The notes: generated by a model not told the origin, from the sequence alone. A stretch of 45,810 bases of DNA from Clostridia bacterium (GCA_017466455.1 JAFTUD010000026.1:1-45810), one strand, 5' to 3'; shown: positions 32,293 through 41,606, numbered from the stretch's first letter. A program made the numbers and translations.

Positions 32293-32991
32293 TTAGTCAA
32301 CAAATTCTCTTACGCATCTTCTATATGCTTCAACAGGGTCGGCAGCGGCTGTAATCGGTCTTCCAACTACTATATAGTCGCTTCCTATCTTCTTTGCCTG
32401 CTCGGGGGTCATAACTCTTACCTGATCTCCCTTATCTCCATCGGCAAAGCGTACGCCAGGGGTAACTGTAACAAAGTCCTTACCGCAGGTATTATGAACC
32501 TTTTCAGCCTCAAGCGGTGAGCATACGATTCCTGCAAGTCCTGCCTTTTTCGCGTTCATTGCGTAGTGCATTACAACCTTATCCATTGGCTCGTTAATAA
32601 GAAGGTCATCTCTCATTCTCTCCTCGCTTGTTGAGGTAAGCTGAGTTACTGCGATAAGAAGCGGTCTTGAGCCGTCCTCTCTTGTAAGTCCCTCAAGAGC
32701 TGCCTCCATCATTGCGATGGTTCCCGATGCGTGAACATTTGTCATATCTACATCAAGGCGTGAAAGAACCGCCATTGCCTTTTTAACTGTGTTTGGGATA
32801 TCGTGAAGCTTGAGGTCAAGGAATATCTTATGTCCGCGTCTTTTGATTTCGCGTACGATTTCCGGTCCCTCTGCATTGAAAAGCTCCATACCGATTTTTA
32901 CAAAGGGCTTTTCATCCTGAAATTTATCAAGAAAGTCAAACACCTGCTCCTTGCTTGCGAAGTCACAAGCGATAATTACATCTTTTCCCAT
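32293..32991 (-). CDS. pyrF: Orotidine 5'-phosphate decarboxylase
   Basis: Last enzyme of UMP synthesis. 232 residues, TIM barrel. The catalytic [12 protein letters not shown] (D-x-K-x-x-D) motif is present, as are VTPGVRF and the phosphate-binding YIVVGRPIT. Length and motifs match the short bacterial type. Its start shares one base with the pyrD stop. Confidence 0.95.
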   Translation of the reverse strand: MGKDVIIACDFASKEQVFDFLDKFQDEKPFVKIGMELFNAEGPEIVREIKRRGHKIFLDLKLHDIPNTVKKAMAVLSRLDVDMTNVHASGTIAMMEAALEGLTREDGSRPLLIAVTQLTSTSEERMRDDLLINEPMDKVVMHYAMNAKKAGLAGIVCSPLEAEKVHNTCGKDFVTVTPGVRFADGDKGDQVRVMTPEQAKKIGSDYIVVGRPITAAADPVEAYRRCVREFVD

Positions 32992-33902
32992 TAGTGCGCT
33001 CCTCCTATTATATCCTTTAAATCCTTTATTCCATATTTTTCCATAGCTCTTGGCAGATCTTCAATGATTTTCTTGCATGCGAAGGGATCGATTAGATTTT
33101 GCGCGCCGATTTCAACCGCGCTTGCACCTGCGAGCATCATTTCAATAACATCCTCAGCACAGCTGATTCCGCCACCGCCAACGATTGGAATTTTAACCGC
33201 CTCGTAAACCTGATATACCATTCTTATAGCGACGGGCTTAATTGCGGGTCCTGAAAAGCCACCCATTTTATTTGCTACAACAGGCTTTTTTGTCTTCAGG
33301 TCTATTCTCATACCGAGCAAGGTGTTTATAAGGCTGATTCCGTCAGCGCCTGCGTCCTCGCACGCCTTTGCTATTGAAACAATATCGGTTACATTTGGCG
33401 AGAGCTTTATAATAACCGGCTTTTTTGTAACTGCCTTTACTGCCCTTGTAACTGCTGCGGCAGACTCGGGAAGCACGCCAAAGCTCATTCCTCCGCCGTG
33501 AACATTCGGACAGCTGACATTTATTTCAAACCAGCCTATCATATCCTCTTTATCAAGCTTTTCAACCGCCTCAACATAATCATCGATTGAAAAACCGCTT
33601 ACATTTGCCATAACGGGCTTATGAAAGCATTTTCTAAGCTTTGGAAGCTCCTCGGAAATGACCTTGTCAACTCCAGGATTTTGAAGTCCTACGGAGTTTA
33701 TCATTCCTCTTTCGCACTCGGCAATTCTTGGTGTGGGATTTCCAAACCTTGGCTCCCTTGTTGTTCCCTTGAAGGAGAAGGTGCCGAGCATGTTTATATC
33801 GTAAATTTCCGCAAATTCATAGCCGAAGCCGAATGTACCGCTTGCGGGGATCAATGGATTATCAAGCTCTATTCCACAAAGCTCTGTCTTTAAGCTTACC
33901 AT
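32991..33902 (-). CDS. pyrD: Dihydroorotate dehydrogenase B, catalytic subunit
   Basis: FMN protein of class 1B, 303 residues, oxidising dihydroorotate with electrons passed via PyrK to NAD+. [16 protein letters not shown] and [11 protein letters not shown] bind substrate/FMN; the catalytic Cys is in [12 protein letters not shown]. Pairing with pyrK (seven-base overlap) fixes it as the 1B type. Confidence 0.95.
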   Translation of the reverse strand: MVSLKTELCGIELDNPLIPASGTFGFGYEFAEIYDINMLGTFSFKGTTREPRFGNPTPRIAECERGMINSVGLQNPGVDKVISEELPKLRKCFHKPVMANVSGFSIDDYVEAVEKLDKEDMIGWFEINVSCPNVHGGGMSFGVLPESAAAVTRAVKAVTKKPVIIKLSPNVTDIVSIAKACEDAGADGISLINTLLGMRIDLKTKKPVVANKMGGFSGPAIKPVAIRMVYQVYEAVKIPIVGGGGISCAEDVIEMMLAGASAVEIGAQNLIDPFACKKIIEDLPRAMEKYGIKDLKDIIGGAH

Positions 33903-34624
33903 ATGATTTCCTCCTTTTCAAGCACCGGTCCGTCCTTACAAATACGCTTATTTCCGTATTTTGTCTTGCAGGAGCATCCCATACATGCGCCAAAGCCGCA
34001 GCCCATACGCTCCTCAAAGCTGAACTGACCGCTTGTCACACTCTTATTATACACTGCCTTGAGCATTGGCTCGGGACCGCAGGTATAAAAATATGTATAA
34101 TCTACCATATCAAAGGCGTCGGTAACGAAGCCCTTTACGCCATAGCTTCCGTCGGCTGTTGCAACGATTACATTAGCTCCGAGCTTTTTAAATTCTTCCT
34201 CATAGAAAACCTCTTCCCTTGAGTTGAAGCCGAGAATCACGCTTGGTGTCTTGCCTTGCTTAACAAGCTCACGGCAGAGCTTATACATTGGGGGCACGCC
34301 TGCGCCACCGCCAACCAAAAGTGGCTTTTCTCCGCTTTTTTCTATGTTATAGCCATTACCGAGTCCTGTCAAAACAGGAAGCTTTGTGCCTGAGCACATT
34401 TGCGCCATAGCCTCAGTTCCCTTTCCAACGACCTTATAGATAAGAGTAAGCTCGTTACCCTCAACATCGCATACGGAAATAGGTCTTCTGAGATAGAAGC
34501 CATCAAGCTTAATATTTACAAACTGTCCGCATTTTATATCGGTACAGTCACCGCTAAGAACACATTCGTATGTATTCTTAGCGATTTTTTTATTTGTCAT
34601 TATTGTAAAAACTGTATCCTTCAT
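33896..34624 (-). CDS. pyrK: Dihydroorotate dehydrogenase B, electron transfer subunit
   Basis: FAD/[2Fe-2S] subunit that links PyrD to NAD+. 242 residues: a ferredoxin-reductase-type FAD domain (YLRRPISVCDVE), an NAD domain (LLVGGGAGVPPMYKL and TCGPEPML), and a C-terminal Cys cluster in ERMGCGFGACMGCSCK with a fourth Cys in KRICKDGP for the iron-sulfur centre. Overlaps pyrD; nine bases after carB. Confidence 0.95.
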   Translation of the reverse strand: MKDTVFTIMTNKKIAKNTYECVLSGDCTDIKCGQFVNIKLDGFYLRRPISVCDVEGNELTLIYKVVGKGTEAMAQMCSGTKLPVLTGLGNGYNIEKSGEKPLLVGGGAGVPPMYKLCRELVKQGKTPSVILGFNSREEVFYEEEFKKLGANVIVATADGSYGVKGFVTDAFDMVDYTYFYTCGPEPMLKAVYNKSVTSGQFSFEERMGCGFGACMGCSCKTKYGNKRICKDGPVLEKEEIIW

Positions 34625-34633
34625 AGCACCCTA

Positions 34634-37600
34634 TTAGCTGTCTATTGTTGAAATTGTGAGTGTAATTTCCTCAAGGACATCAAGCAAGATTCTTACTGTG
34701 TCAAGCGAGGTAAAGAGTGAGATATTATTCTCTATTGCAAGGTGGCGGATTTCGTATCCGTCCTTTTGAGTTGAGCCTGCGCTTGAGCTTGCATCGCTTG
34801 TGTTGATAACATAAGCAATATGACCCTGACGCATTGTTTCGTAAATGTCGTTTGAGCCCTCGCCTATCTTATTCTTAACTCTTGTTCTGATTCCGTGTTC
34901 CTTCAGGAACTTTGCAGTGCCTGCGGTTGCTTCGATGTTACAGCCAAGGTTGTAGAAGCGTCTGATAAGCTCAAGAGCCTCTTCCTTATCATCATCGGCT
35001 ATTGTTGCAAGAACTGTGCCGTAGTTCTGAACCTGCATGCCCGATGCCTGAAGCGCCTTATAGAAGGCCCTGTTAAGAGTATCGTCATATCCGATTGCCT
35101 CTCCTGTTGACTTCATTTCAGGGCTGAGGTAAGCATCAATTCCGCTAATCTTCTTATAGGAGAATACAGGAACCTTGCAATACCATCTCTTCTTTTCCTG
35201 TGGATAGAGGTCAAATATTCCGAGCTCCTTAAGGCTCTTTCCAAGGATTACCTCGGTTGCGATGTCAGCAAGCGAATAGCCTGTTGACTTAGAGAGGAAC
35301 GGAACTGTTCTTGATGAGCGTGGGTTTACCTCTATGATATAAACATCATCGTTCTGGTCAACGATAAATTGGATATTGAACAAGCCGATAATGCCGATGC
35401 CAAGACCGAGCTTCTTTGAATATGTGAGGATTTTGCCCTTTACCTTATCGGAGATTGAGAATGATGGATATACGCTGATTGAGTCGCCTGAGTGAACTCC
35501 TGTACGCTCAACAAGCTCCATAATTCCCGCAACGAATACATCGCGTCCGTCGCAGATTGCGTCAACCTCTACCTCCTTACCCTTGATATAGTGGTCAACA
35601 AGAACGGGCTTGTCTACATCAATTTCAACGGCTGTCTTAAGGTATTGGCGAAGCTGTCTTTCGTTTCCTACGAGCTGCATTGCGCGTCCGCCAAGAACGA
35701 ATGACGGGCGAACAAGCACGGGGTATCCAACCTCCTTGGCTACTCTTACGCCTGCCTCAATGTTGGTAACTGCCTGTCCCTTTGGCTGAGGAATATCAAG
35801 CTCCTCAAGGATTTTTTCAAATGCGTCACGGTTTTCTGCTCTGTCAATAGCGTCACAGTCAGTGCCGATAAGCTTTACTCCGCGCTCGGCAAGGGGAGCT
35901 GCAAGGTTAATTGCTGTTTGTCCGCCAAGTGATGCAATAACTCCATCTGGCTTTTCAAAATCTATAACCTCCATTACATCCTCAACTGTAAGCGGCTCAA
36001 AATAGAGCTTATCAGAGGTTGTATAGTCGGTTGATACGGTTTCGGGGTTATTGTTTATGATAATAGCCTCGTAGCCAGATTCCTTAATTGTCTTAACTGC
36101 GTGAACGGTTGAGTAGTCAAACTCTACGCCCTGTCCGATACGGATAGGACCTGCACCGAGAACGATGATTTTCTTTCTATCGGTATGAATTGACTTGTTT
36201 TCATCATGATGTGATGAGTAAAAATATGGAATATATGCGCCAACATGGGCGGTGTCAACCATCTTGAATACCGGAACTATTCCGTTCTCATGGCGGAGGT
36301 TATATACATTGATTTCGACATCATTCCAAAGCTTTGCGATATATTTATCGCTAAAGCCCATCTTCTTTGCCTCGGAAAGGACTGCTACATCCCTTACATT
36401 AGATGCAAGCTTATTTTCCATGTCAACGATATTTTTAACTGCCTCAAGGAAATATGAGGTTATCATTGTGATTTCATGGATCTTCTCTACTGCTGCGCCG
36501 TGGCGGAAGAGCTGTGCGATTGCGAAGATGTTATCATCATGGAACTCGCTGATGTAGTTATAGATTTCATCATCGCTCATTTCGTCAAACTTAGGCATAT
36601 AGAAGTGGCATACACCGATTTCAAGTGAGCGCACGGATTTGAGCATGCACTCCTCAAGGGTTGAGCCTATGCCCATGCACTCGCCCGTTGCCTTCATTTG
36701 TGTGCCGAGCTTATTTGGAACTGTTGTAAATTTATCAAACGGGAAGCGTGGGAACTTCGCAACTACATAGTCAAGGCTTGGCTCAAATGATGCTCTTGTT
36801 CCTGCGACCTCAATTTCATCAAGGGTCATACCGAGAGCAACCTTTGCAGTAACTCTTGCGATAGGATATCCGCTTGCCTTTGATGCAAGCGCGCTTGAAC
36901 GGGAAACTCTTGGGTTTACCTCAATGAGATAGTATTCGCTTGTTACAGGATTGAGTGCGAACTGAACATTACAGCCACCCTCAATTTTAAGCTCGCGAAT
37001 GAGCTTGATAGCGCTATCGTTAAGCATTTTGAGATCGTGATCGTTAAGGGTCATAATAGGAGCTACAACGATTGAGTCACCTGTATGAACTCCAACCGGG
37101 TCAATGTTCTCCATTCCGCAAATGGTGATTGCGTTATCATCGCCATCGCGCATAACCTCAAATTCGATTTCCTTAAAGCCTTTTACGCTCTTTTCAACAA
37201 GAACCTGATGAACCGGTGAGGCGTCAAGCGCACCCTGTGCAAGCTCAACATACTCCTCCATATTGTATGCGAAGCCTCCGCCTGTGCCACCGAGGGTGAA
37301 CGCAGGACGAAGAACTACTGGAAATCCGATTTTCTCAATTGCCTTCATTGCCTCGTCCATGCTGTTAGCAATTTCCGAAGGAATAACAGGCTCGCCGATA
37401 GACTCGCAAAGCTCCTTGAAAAGCTCTCTGTCCTCAGCCCTCTCTATTGAGCGACTGCTTGTGCCGAGAAGCTGAACTCCGCTTTCCTTCAGGATTCCCT
37501 TCTTTTCAAGCTGCATAGCAAGGTTAAGACCTGTTTGTCCGCCTATACCCGGAACGATTGCATCAGGACGCTCGTGTCTGATGATTTTTGCTACATATTC

Positions 37601-37813
37601 AAGTGTGAGCGGCTCCATATAAACCTTATCCGCGATTACGGTATCGGTCATAATTGTAGCGGGGTTTGAGTTCACGAGGATTACCTCATAGCCCTCCTCC
37701 TTAAGAGCTAAGCAAGCCTGTGTGCCTGCATAGTCAAACTCGGCTGCTTGACCGATTACAATAGGTCCCGAGCCGATAATCATTACCCTTTTAATGTCTG
37801 TTCTCTTTGCCAT
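34634..37813 (-). CDS. carB: Carbamoyl-phosphate synthase large chain
   Basis: Makes carbamoyl phosphate for pyrimidines and arginine. 1059 residues, two homologous ATP-grasp halves: GSGPIVIGQAAEFDYAGTQA opens the first and GAGPIRIGQGVEFDYSTVHA the second (about residue 555). LVRPSFVLGGRAMQ and VEVNPRSSR-type segments repeat. A C-terminal MGS-like regulatory domain is present. The small subunit gene carA, usually next to carB, is not in this window. Confidence 0.97.
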   Translation of the reverse strand: MAKRTDIKRVMIIGSGPIVIGQAAEFDYAGTQACLALKEEGYEVILVNSNPATIMTDTVIADKVYMEPLTLEYVAKIIRHERPDAIVPGIGGQTGLNLAMQLEKKGILKESGVQLLGTSSRSIERAEDRELFKELCESIGEPVIPSEIANSMDEAMKAIEKIGFPVVLRPAFTLGGTGGGFAYNMEEYVELAQGALDASPVHQVLVEKSVKGFKEIEFEVMRDGDDNAITICGMENIDPVGVHTGDSIVVAPIMTLNDHDLKMLNDSAIKLIRELKIEGGCNVQFALNPVTSEYYLIEVNPRVSRSSALASKASGYPIARVTAKVALGMTLDEIEVAGTRASFEPSLDYVVAKFPRFPFDKFTTVPNKLGTQMKATGECMGIGSTLEECMLKSVRSLEIGVCHFYMPKFDEMSDDEIYNYISEFHDDNIFAIAQLFRHGAAVEKIHEITMITSYFLEAVKNIVDMENKLASNVRDVAVLSEAKKMGFSDKYIAKLWNDVEINVYNLRHENGIVPVFKMVDTAHVGAYIPYFYSSHHDENKSIHTDRKKIIVLGAGPIRIGQGVEFDYSTVHAVKTIKESGYEAIIINNNPETVSTDYTTSDKLYFEPLTVEDVMEVIDFEKPDGVIASLGGQTAINLAAPLAERGVKLIGTDCDAIDRAENRDAFEKILEELDIPQPKGQAVTNIEAGVRVAKEVGYPVLVRPSFVLGGRAMQLVGNERQLRQYLKTAVEIDVDKPVLVDHYIKGKEVEVDAICDGRDVFVAGIMELVERTGVHSGDSISVYPSFSISDKVKGKILTYSKKLGLGIGIIGLFNIQFIVDQNDDVYIIEVNPRSSRTVPFLSKSTGYSLADIATEVILGKSLKELGIFDLYPQEKKRWYCKVPVFSYKKISGIDAYLSPEMKSTGEAIGYDDTLNRAFYKALQASGMQVQNYGTVLATIADDDKEEALELIRRFYNLGCNIEATAGTAKFLKEHGIRTRVKNKIGEGSNDIYETMRQGHIAYVINTSDASSSAGSTQKDGYEIRHLAIENNISLFTSLDTVRILLDVLEEITLTISTIDS

Positions 37814-37826
37814 TTCTATCTCTCCT

Positions 37827-39002
37827 TTAATTTTTTACTAATCCTTTATCAATATAAACGAGCCTGCCATCGCATATTGTTGCAAGGCATTTTCCGTTGA
37901 CCGTTTCGCCGCCGTATGGGGTTGAGCGTCCCATTGTATTGAAGGTCGACGGGTCAACTACATATTGCTCATCAAGTGAATACACCGTGCATCCGTTCGG
38001 CTCAATTCCAAGCCTTTTATACGGATTTACAGCCATTAGCTCAATAAGCCTATCAAGCGGGATAACTCCCTCTTTAACTAATTTTGTGTAGAGGATTGGA
38101 AATGCGGTTTCAAGACCTACAATTCCGTTAAGGCTCTTTAACCCCTTACTCTTTTCCTCTGCGGAGTGGGGTGCGTGGTCGGTCGCTATCATATCAATCG
38201 TGCCATCGCAAATTCCCTCGATGAGCGCAAGCCTGTCCGCTTCCTCTCTAAGCGGTGGATTCATCCTAAATCCGCCCTCATCTCTTATGTTTTTTTGAGA
38301 TAGGGTCAAATAGTGGGGAGCTGTTTCGCAGGTGATATTTACGCCACTTCTTTTTGCATCTCTTATAAGCGCAACGCTCTCCTTGGTTGATATATGGCAA
38401 ACATGATATTTACACTTTATATCATCGACGAGCATTATATCTCTTTCAATTTGCTTCCATTCAGCCTCGGGTGAGTCCTTTATTTGTGTTCCGTCCTCAC
38501 AGTGAGCCGAGATAAGCTTGTCAAGAGCCCTTGCCCTTTGCATTGCCTCCTTCATAAGTCCGCTGTCATCAACGCCACGCCCATCATCGGAGTAGCCACA
38601 AACGAACGGTGCGATTTGCTCCATATCGGAAAGCGCCCTTCCGCCCTCGCCCTTAGTGATGCTACCAAACGGCAGGATGCGAATGTCAGCTCCGCTTTTT
38701 ATGAGGTCAAGCTGAGGCTTTAAATTCTCAAGGCTATCGGGAACGGGATTAAGATTCGGCATTGTACAAACGGTTGTGTATCCCGCACTCCTTGCCGAGG
38801 CATTACCCGTTACGATTGTTTCCTTATAAGAAAAGCCCGGCTCTCTAAAATGCACATGCAAATCAGCAAAACCGGGAAATATAAAATATTGAGTTGAGTC
38901 GATAAAAAGACTGTCAAAAGAAGTGGAATGAGCGCTAAGCTCGCCACCCTGCTCGAATCTTCCGTTTTTGAAAATAGTAGCACCGGAAAAAACAGCTTTC
39001 AT
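37827..39002 (-). CDS. pyrC: Dihydroorotase
   Basis: Cyclises carbamoyl-aspartate to dihydroorotate. 391 residues, class I metal-dependent amidohydrolase. The metal motif is FADLHVHFREPG; later His ligands lie in ISAHCEDGT, YHVCHISTKES and the DHAPHS motif with the catalytic Asp. I start at the ATG at 39002 (AGGAGG eight bases upstream); the in-frame TTG at 39008 overlaps this spacing. First gene of the pyr operon, behind two tandem promoters. Confidence 0.95.
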   Translation of the reverse strand: MKAVFSGATIFKNGRFEQGGELSAHSTSFDSLFIDSTQYFIFPGFADLHVHFREPGFSYKETIVTGNASARSAGYTTVCTMPNLNPVPDSLENLKPQLDLIKSGADIRILPFGSITKGEGGRALSDMEQIAPFVCGYSDDGRGVDDSGLMKEAMQRARALDKLISAHCEDGTQIKDSPEAEWKQIERDIMLVDDIKCKYHVCHISTKESVALIRDAKRSGVNITCETAPHYLTLSQKNIRDEGGFRMNPPLREEADRLALIEGICDGTIDMIATDHAPHSAEEKSKGLKSLNGIVGLETAFPILYTKLVKEGVIPLDRLIELMAVNPYKRLGIEPNGCTVYSLDEQYVVDPSTFNTMGRSTPYGGETVNGKCLATICDGRLVYIDKGLVKN

Positions 39003-39038
39003 TATCAAGTCCTCCTTTGCTACAAAATTATCTTGTAT

Positions 39039-39067
39039 ATATTATCACAACACTTTTAAGTTGTCAA
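39039..39067 (-). promoter_or_regulatory. pyr operon promoter P2 (proximal)
   Basis: Minus-strand TTGACA (39062-39067), 17-base spacer, TAATAT (39039-39044). Confidence 0.8.
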
Positions 39068-39102
39068 TACCTAATTCAAAATTTTTTAAAAGTTTTTTAG
39101 AC

Positions 39103-39115
39103 CTATACTGTATAG
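39103..39115. promoter_or_regulatory. Palindrome downstream of pyr promoter P1
   Basis: CTATAC-T-GTATAG, perfect 6-bp arms, two bases downstream of the P1 -10 hexamer and about 36 bases upstream of P2. Candidate operator; regulator unknown. Confidence 0.45.
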
Positions 39116-39116
39116 T

Positions 39117-39145
39117 ATTTTATCATAAGAATATTATAATGTCAA
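39117..39145 (-). promoter_or_regulatory. pyr operon promoter P1 (distal)
   Basis: Minus-strand TTGACA (39140-39145), 17-base spacer, TAAAAT (39117-39122). Confidence 0.8.
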
Positions 39146-39170
39146 TATTTAAGTTGAAATAAAATAAAAA

Positions 39171-39215
39171 ATAAAGGGTGATTTTCAAGCGGATTACGCT
39201 CCTTTCACCCTTTAT
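39171..39215 (-). terminator. Intrinsic terminator of the ClC gene
   Basis: Perfect 11-bp stem ATAAAGGGTGA / TCACCCTTTAT with a 23-base loop, followed on the minus strand by a long T-rich run. Confidence 0.85.
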
Positions 39216-39221
39216 CCACGG

Positions 39222-40817
39222 TTATATTACATCGGCTTCCTTTTCCTCTATTGATTGCTCGCCGACGATTGCGAAAAGCTCCTCTCTTGTAGCCACCTCA
39301 TCAAAGGTTGAATATCTTACATGCAAAAGGTCGCCTTCTCTGATTTCCTTACCGCCATGCTCATCAACCTCTGCCTTTTTTGTTTCATCATGCTTTAAGG
39401 AAAGCACGAAAAGGTTGCTTGGCCAAAAAATGTCTCTGATTTGCTTTCCTATCGCAAAGGCATTTTTCTGCACTGTTACGAAGGTGTCAATAACCTTCTT
39501 ATCCTTGCCCTCGTTTTGCTCCTCAATTCTTGTATCAAGCACGGTATCGGGAATTGATTTTGCCTCGAAGATTTCGGTAATTACAAAGGCTATGGCGGAC
39601 ACGGCAATTACATAGACTATATTATTATAGCACGAGAGCGCCTCGACCGCAAAGAAAATTGCGGTAAGCGGTGTCTTCATCATGCTTGAAATACATGCGG
39701 TTATTCCGAGAATAAGAATTATTGTATAATATTCCTGACTTATTCCGAAAAGCTCCTGAATGACTCTTCCGAGTAGCGATGACAAAAGCGCGCCGAGTGA
39801 AAGAATCGGAAGGAAAATTCCGCCCGTTATGCTACTTGAATTCGCGCAAATTGTAAGAACTGCTCTTGCAAGCAAAATCAGAACAAGCATGTAAATTGCG
39901 ATATTGCCGTTAAACAGCTCCAAGATAAGGTGATGTCCTGTTGAGATAAAGGAATAGGACACAACGCCCAAGATAAGAGTAAGTGCAAATACGGCAAATA
40001 TTTTATATTGACGGGGAACGCGCCTGAGCTTTTTGTTCATTATCGTATTTATGAGCTTATAAAGCTTTAAAAACACTACCGCGAGAAGACCCATCGCTAT
40101 TCCCACCACTAACGGAATCCAAATATCCTTGATTTTAAGCGAAATTACGCTCATTTCGGGGAAAAGGTCAATGCTAACGCCAAGAATTGGAGCGATAAGC
40201 TCAGTTGTAAGCCTTGCAAACATTACAGAAACGCACGAAACGATTACTATCATTGGAGAAATCCTTTGATGCGCCTCCTCTATTGCAAACATTATTCCCG
40301 AAATCGGCGCGCCCGTAGCGGTTGAAAAGCCTGCACACGCACCGCCTGTCATAGAATATCTGTCCCACGCTCTATGCTTTTTGGAGAACGGAAGAACGCT
40401 TCCTCTTCCTATTGCCGTTCCCATCTGAACCGAGGGACCCTCGTTGCCGAGTGGAACACCGATCAAAAATGTGGCGAGCGAAAGGGTAAAGGTCCCGATA
40501 AGGTTTCTTAACCATTTAAAGGTGATAAGCCCTCTTAATATACCGATGGACATAGGGATTCCGCCGCCGCGAATGCTCGGTAGCTTTTTATAGCAAATGG
40601 CATATCCAAACGCGGCCCCAAAAAGGATTGCCATAACAATCGGTATTGCGTAGGGATATTCTCTTAAAAGCTCATATCCCCTCTCGGACACATTTATTAC
40701 ATGCATCGCACACAGCTTATAAAGCGTTACTGTAACCGCTGTTAAAATTCCTGTTACCGAGCCGAAAATAAATGCCGGGCAAATTAGATTTATGAAATAA
40801 TTTTTATATTTCTTCAT
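39222..40817 (-). CDS. ClC-family chloride channel/transporter with C-terminal RCK_C-like domain
   Basis: A 531-residue polytopic membrane protein moving Cl- or another anion. The gating Glu is kept in GNEGPSVQMGTAIGRG and the GGIFLPILS filter motif is present. The first filter motif, usually GSGIP, reads GGGIP, so the central Ser is lost. After the last helix (about residue 420), the C-terminal region FVLSLKHDETKKAEV...EIREGDLLHVRY resembles a TrkA-C/RCK_C ligand-binding module. It has its own promoter and terminator. Channel versus exchanger, and the true anion, cannot be decided. Confidence 0.9.
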   Translation of the reverse strand: MKKYKNYFINLICPAFIFGSVTGILTAVTVTLYKLCAMHVINVSERGYELLREYPYAIPIVMAILFGAAFGYAICYKKLPSIRGGGIPMSIGILRGLITFKWLRNLIGTFTLSLATFLIGVPLGNEGPSVQMGTAIGRGSVLPFSKKHRAWDRYSMTGGACAGFSTATGAPISGIMFAIEEAHQRISPMIVIVSCVSVMFARLTTELIAPILGVSIDLFPEMSVISLKIKDIWIPLVVGIAMGLLAVVFLKLYKLINTIMNKKLRRVPRQYKIFAVFALTLILGVVSYSFISTGHHLILELFNGNIAIYMLVLILLARAVLTICANSSSITGGIFLPILSLGALLSSLLGRVIQELFGISQEYYTIILILGITACISSMMKTPLTAIFFAVEALSCYNNIVYVIAVSAIAFVITEIFEAKSIPDTVLDTRIEEQNEGKDKKVIDTFVTVQKNAFAIGKQIRDIFWPSNLFVLSLKHDETKKAEVDEHGGKEIREGDLLHVRYSTFDEVATREELFAIVGEQSIEEKEADVI

Positions 40818-40850
40818 TTGCTATGCCTTTCTTTTTGTTCTAATGGATTC

Positions 40851-40879
40851 ATTCTAACATATAGTCGCAAAAAAATCAA
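40851..40879 (-). promoter_or_regulatory. Promoter of the ClC gene
   Basis: Minus-strand TTGATT (40874-40879), 17-base spacer, TAGAAT (40851-40856). Confidence 0.65.
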
Positions 40880-40898
40880 TAATAAAAGAAACAAAACC

Positions 40899-40927
40899 GA
40901 AAAAATCCATTGACAGTGTCAATGGAT
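40899..40927 (-). terminator. Intrinsic terminator of a minus-strand transcript with no protein gene
   Basis: Inverted repeat with 11-base arms ATCCATTGACA / TGTCAATGGAT around one G (a 10-bp stem with a 3-base loop as RNA), followed on the minus strand by TTTTTT. The only sequence upstream on that strand is the gene-free interval to 41.5 kb. Confidence 0.8.
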
Positions 40928-41220
40928 TGCTTGCTATACGGCATATATTTATTTGCAATGCGATATTTTATTGCCTATGTAGTTTGAGAGAGGAGACGTT
41001 AATATAATCGTGTCTTTTATCTTTTCCTATATTATATTTGTTTTTGTTACCGTACAAACATCGCATCCTCTTTAACTGCCGTTTAATGCCAAAGGATTAT
41101 GCAAGCCGCCTCCTTTCCTTTTGCCGTTTTGCCTTCGCATTTTGAGCATGTTTTCCCTTTTTTACGCAAGGAAAAGGGCGTTTCTCAAATCCTATTGTCC
41201 CGTTTTTACGGTTGACAACC
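40899..41220 (-). ncRNA. Candidate structured non-coding RNA of about 320 nt
   Basis: Gene-free stretch bounded on the minus strand by a promoter (-10 TATAAT at 41227-41232) and a strong terminator at 40899-40927. Pairings readable on that strand: a 5' hairpin ACGGTT / AACCGT, TTTGAG / CTCAAA enclosing CCCTTTT / AAAAGGG, AATATAAT / ATTATATT, and a long-range ATGCGAT / ATCGCAT. Only peptides of 32 residues or fewer could be encoded. It lacks the hallmark sequences of RNase P RNA, tmRNA and SRP RNA. Identity unknown; strand preference rests on the promoter and terminator. Confidence 0.5.
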
Positions 41221-41226
41221 GTCAAC

Positions 41227-41254
41227 ATTATAACCGCATGTAAATACAACACAA
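41227..41254 (-). promoter_or_regulatory. Promoter of the candidate ncRNA
   Basis: Minus-strand TTGTGT (41249-41254), 16-base spacer, TATAAT (41227-41232). A GTTGAC / GTCAAC inverted repeat (41211-41226) lies at the predicted start point. Confidence 0.55.
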
Positions 41255-41340
41255 AATCAAGCATCTCTGCTTGAAGCTCAATTTAATTTTTTATTTTCAC
41301 AATACATTTTATATCAGCTCATTACAGTGCTTTAAACATA

Positions 41341-41373
41341 CGCGGTATTTTACCCCTTTTACCGCGGTTTTTC
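41341..41373 (+). terminator. Orphan plus-strand terminator-like hairpin
   Basis: CGCGGTA / TACCGCG (41341-41347 and 41360-41366) followed by GGTTTTTCGATATTTTTTT. No plus-strand gene ends here; the nearest plus-strand gene begins at 41607. Confidence 0.5.
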
Positions 41374-41545
41374 GATATTTTTTTGTAAAAATTCGGTAAT
41401 TATTCCAAATTGTGAAAAAATTATTTTGATTTTATTTTTTCTTAAATTTCTCATTAAAATGATATGAAATGACTGTTAAAAAATTGCTATGAAAAAGAAA
41501 AATATTGATTTTACAAATAAAAATGTCATCTTACATCGTTTTATG

Positions 41546-41574
41546 TTGACAAGAATTTACATTTGTGATAAAAT
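41546..41574 (+). promoter_or_regulatory. Promoter of the secreted beta-helix-like protein gene
   Basis: TTGACA (41546-41551), 17-base spacer, TAAAAT (41569-41574). Confidence 0.85.
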
Positions 41575-41606
41575 GGGGGAAAATTGTATTTTCAGAGAGG
41601 ATTTTT

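Noticed and set aside
40930..41170. Tiny peptides in the gene-free interval (25 and 32 residues on the minus strand, 21 and 19 on the plus strand)
   Set aside because: Some have passable ribosome binding sites, but they are short, occur on both strands of the same DNA and fit better as by-products of a conserved RNA element. Ribosome profiling would be needed to revive them.
40899..41220. RNase P RNA, tmRNA, 6S or SRP RNA
   Set aside because: No GAAAGTCC/ACAGAAA RNase P blocks, no CCA-ended tmRNA acceptor or tag frame, and no typical 6S central bubble or SRP Alu/S-domain motifs could be read on either strand.
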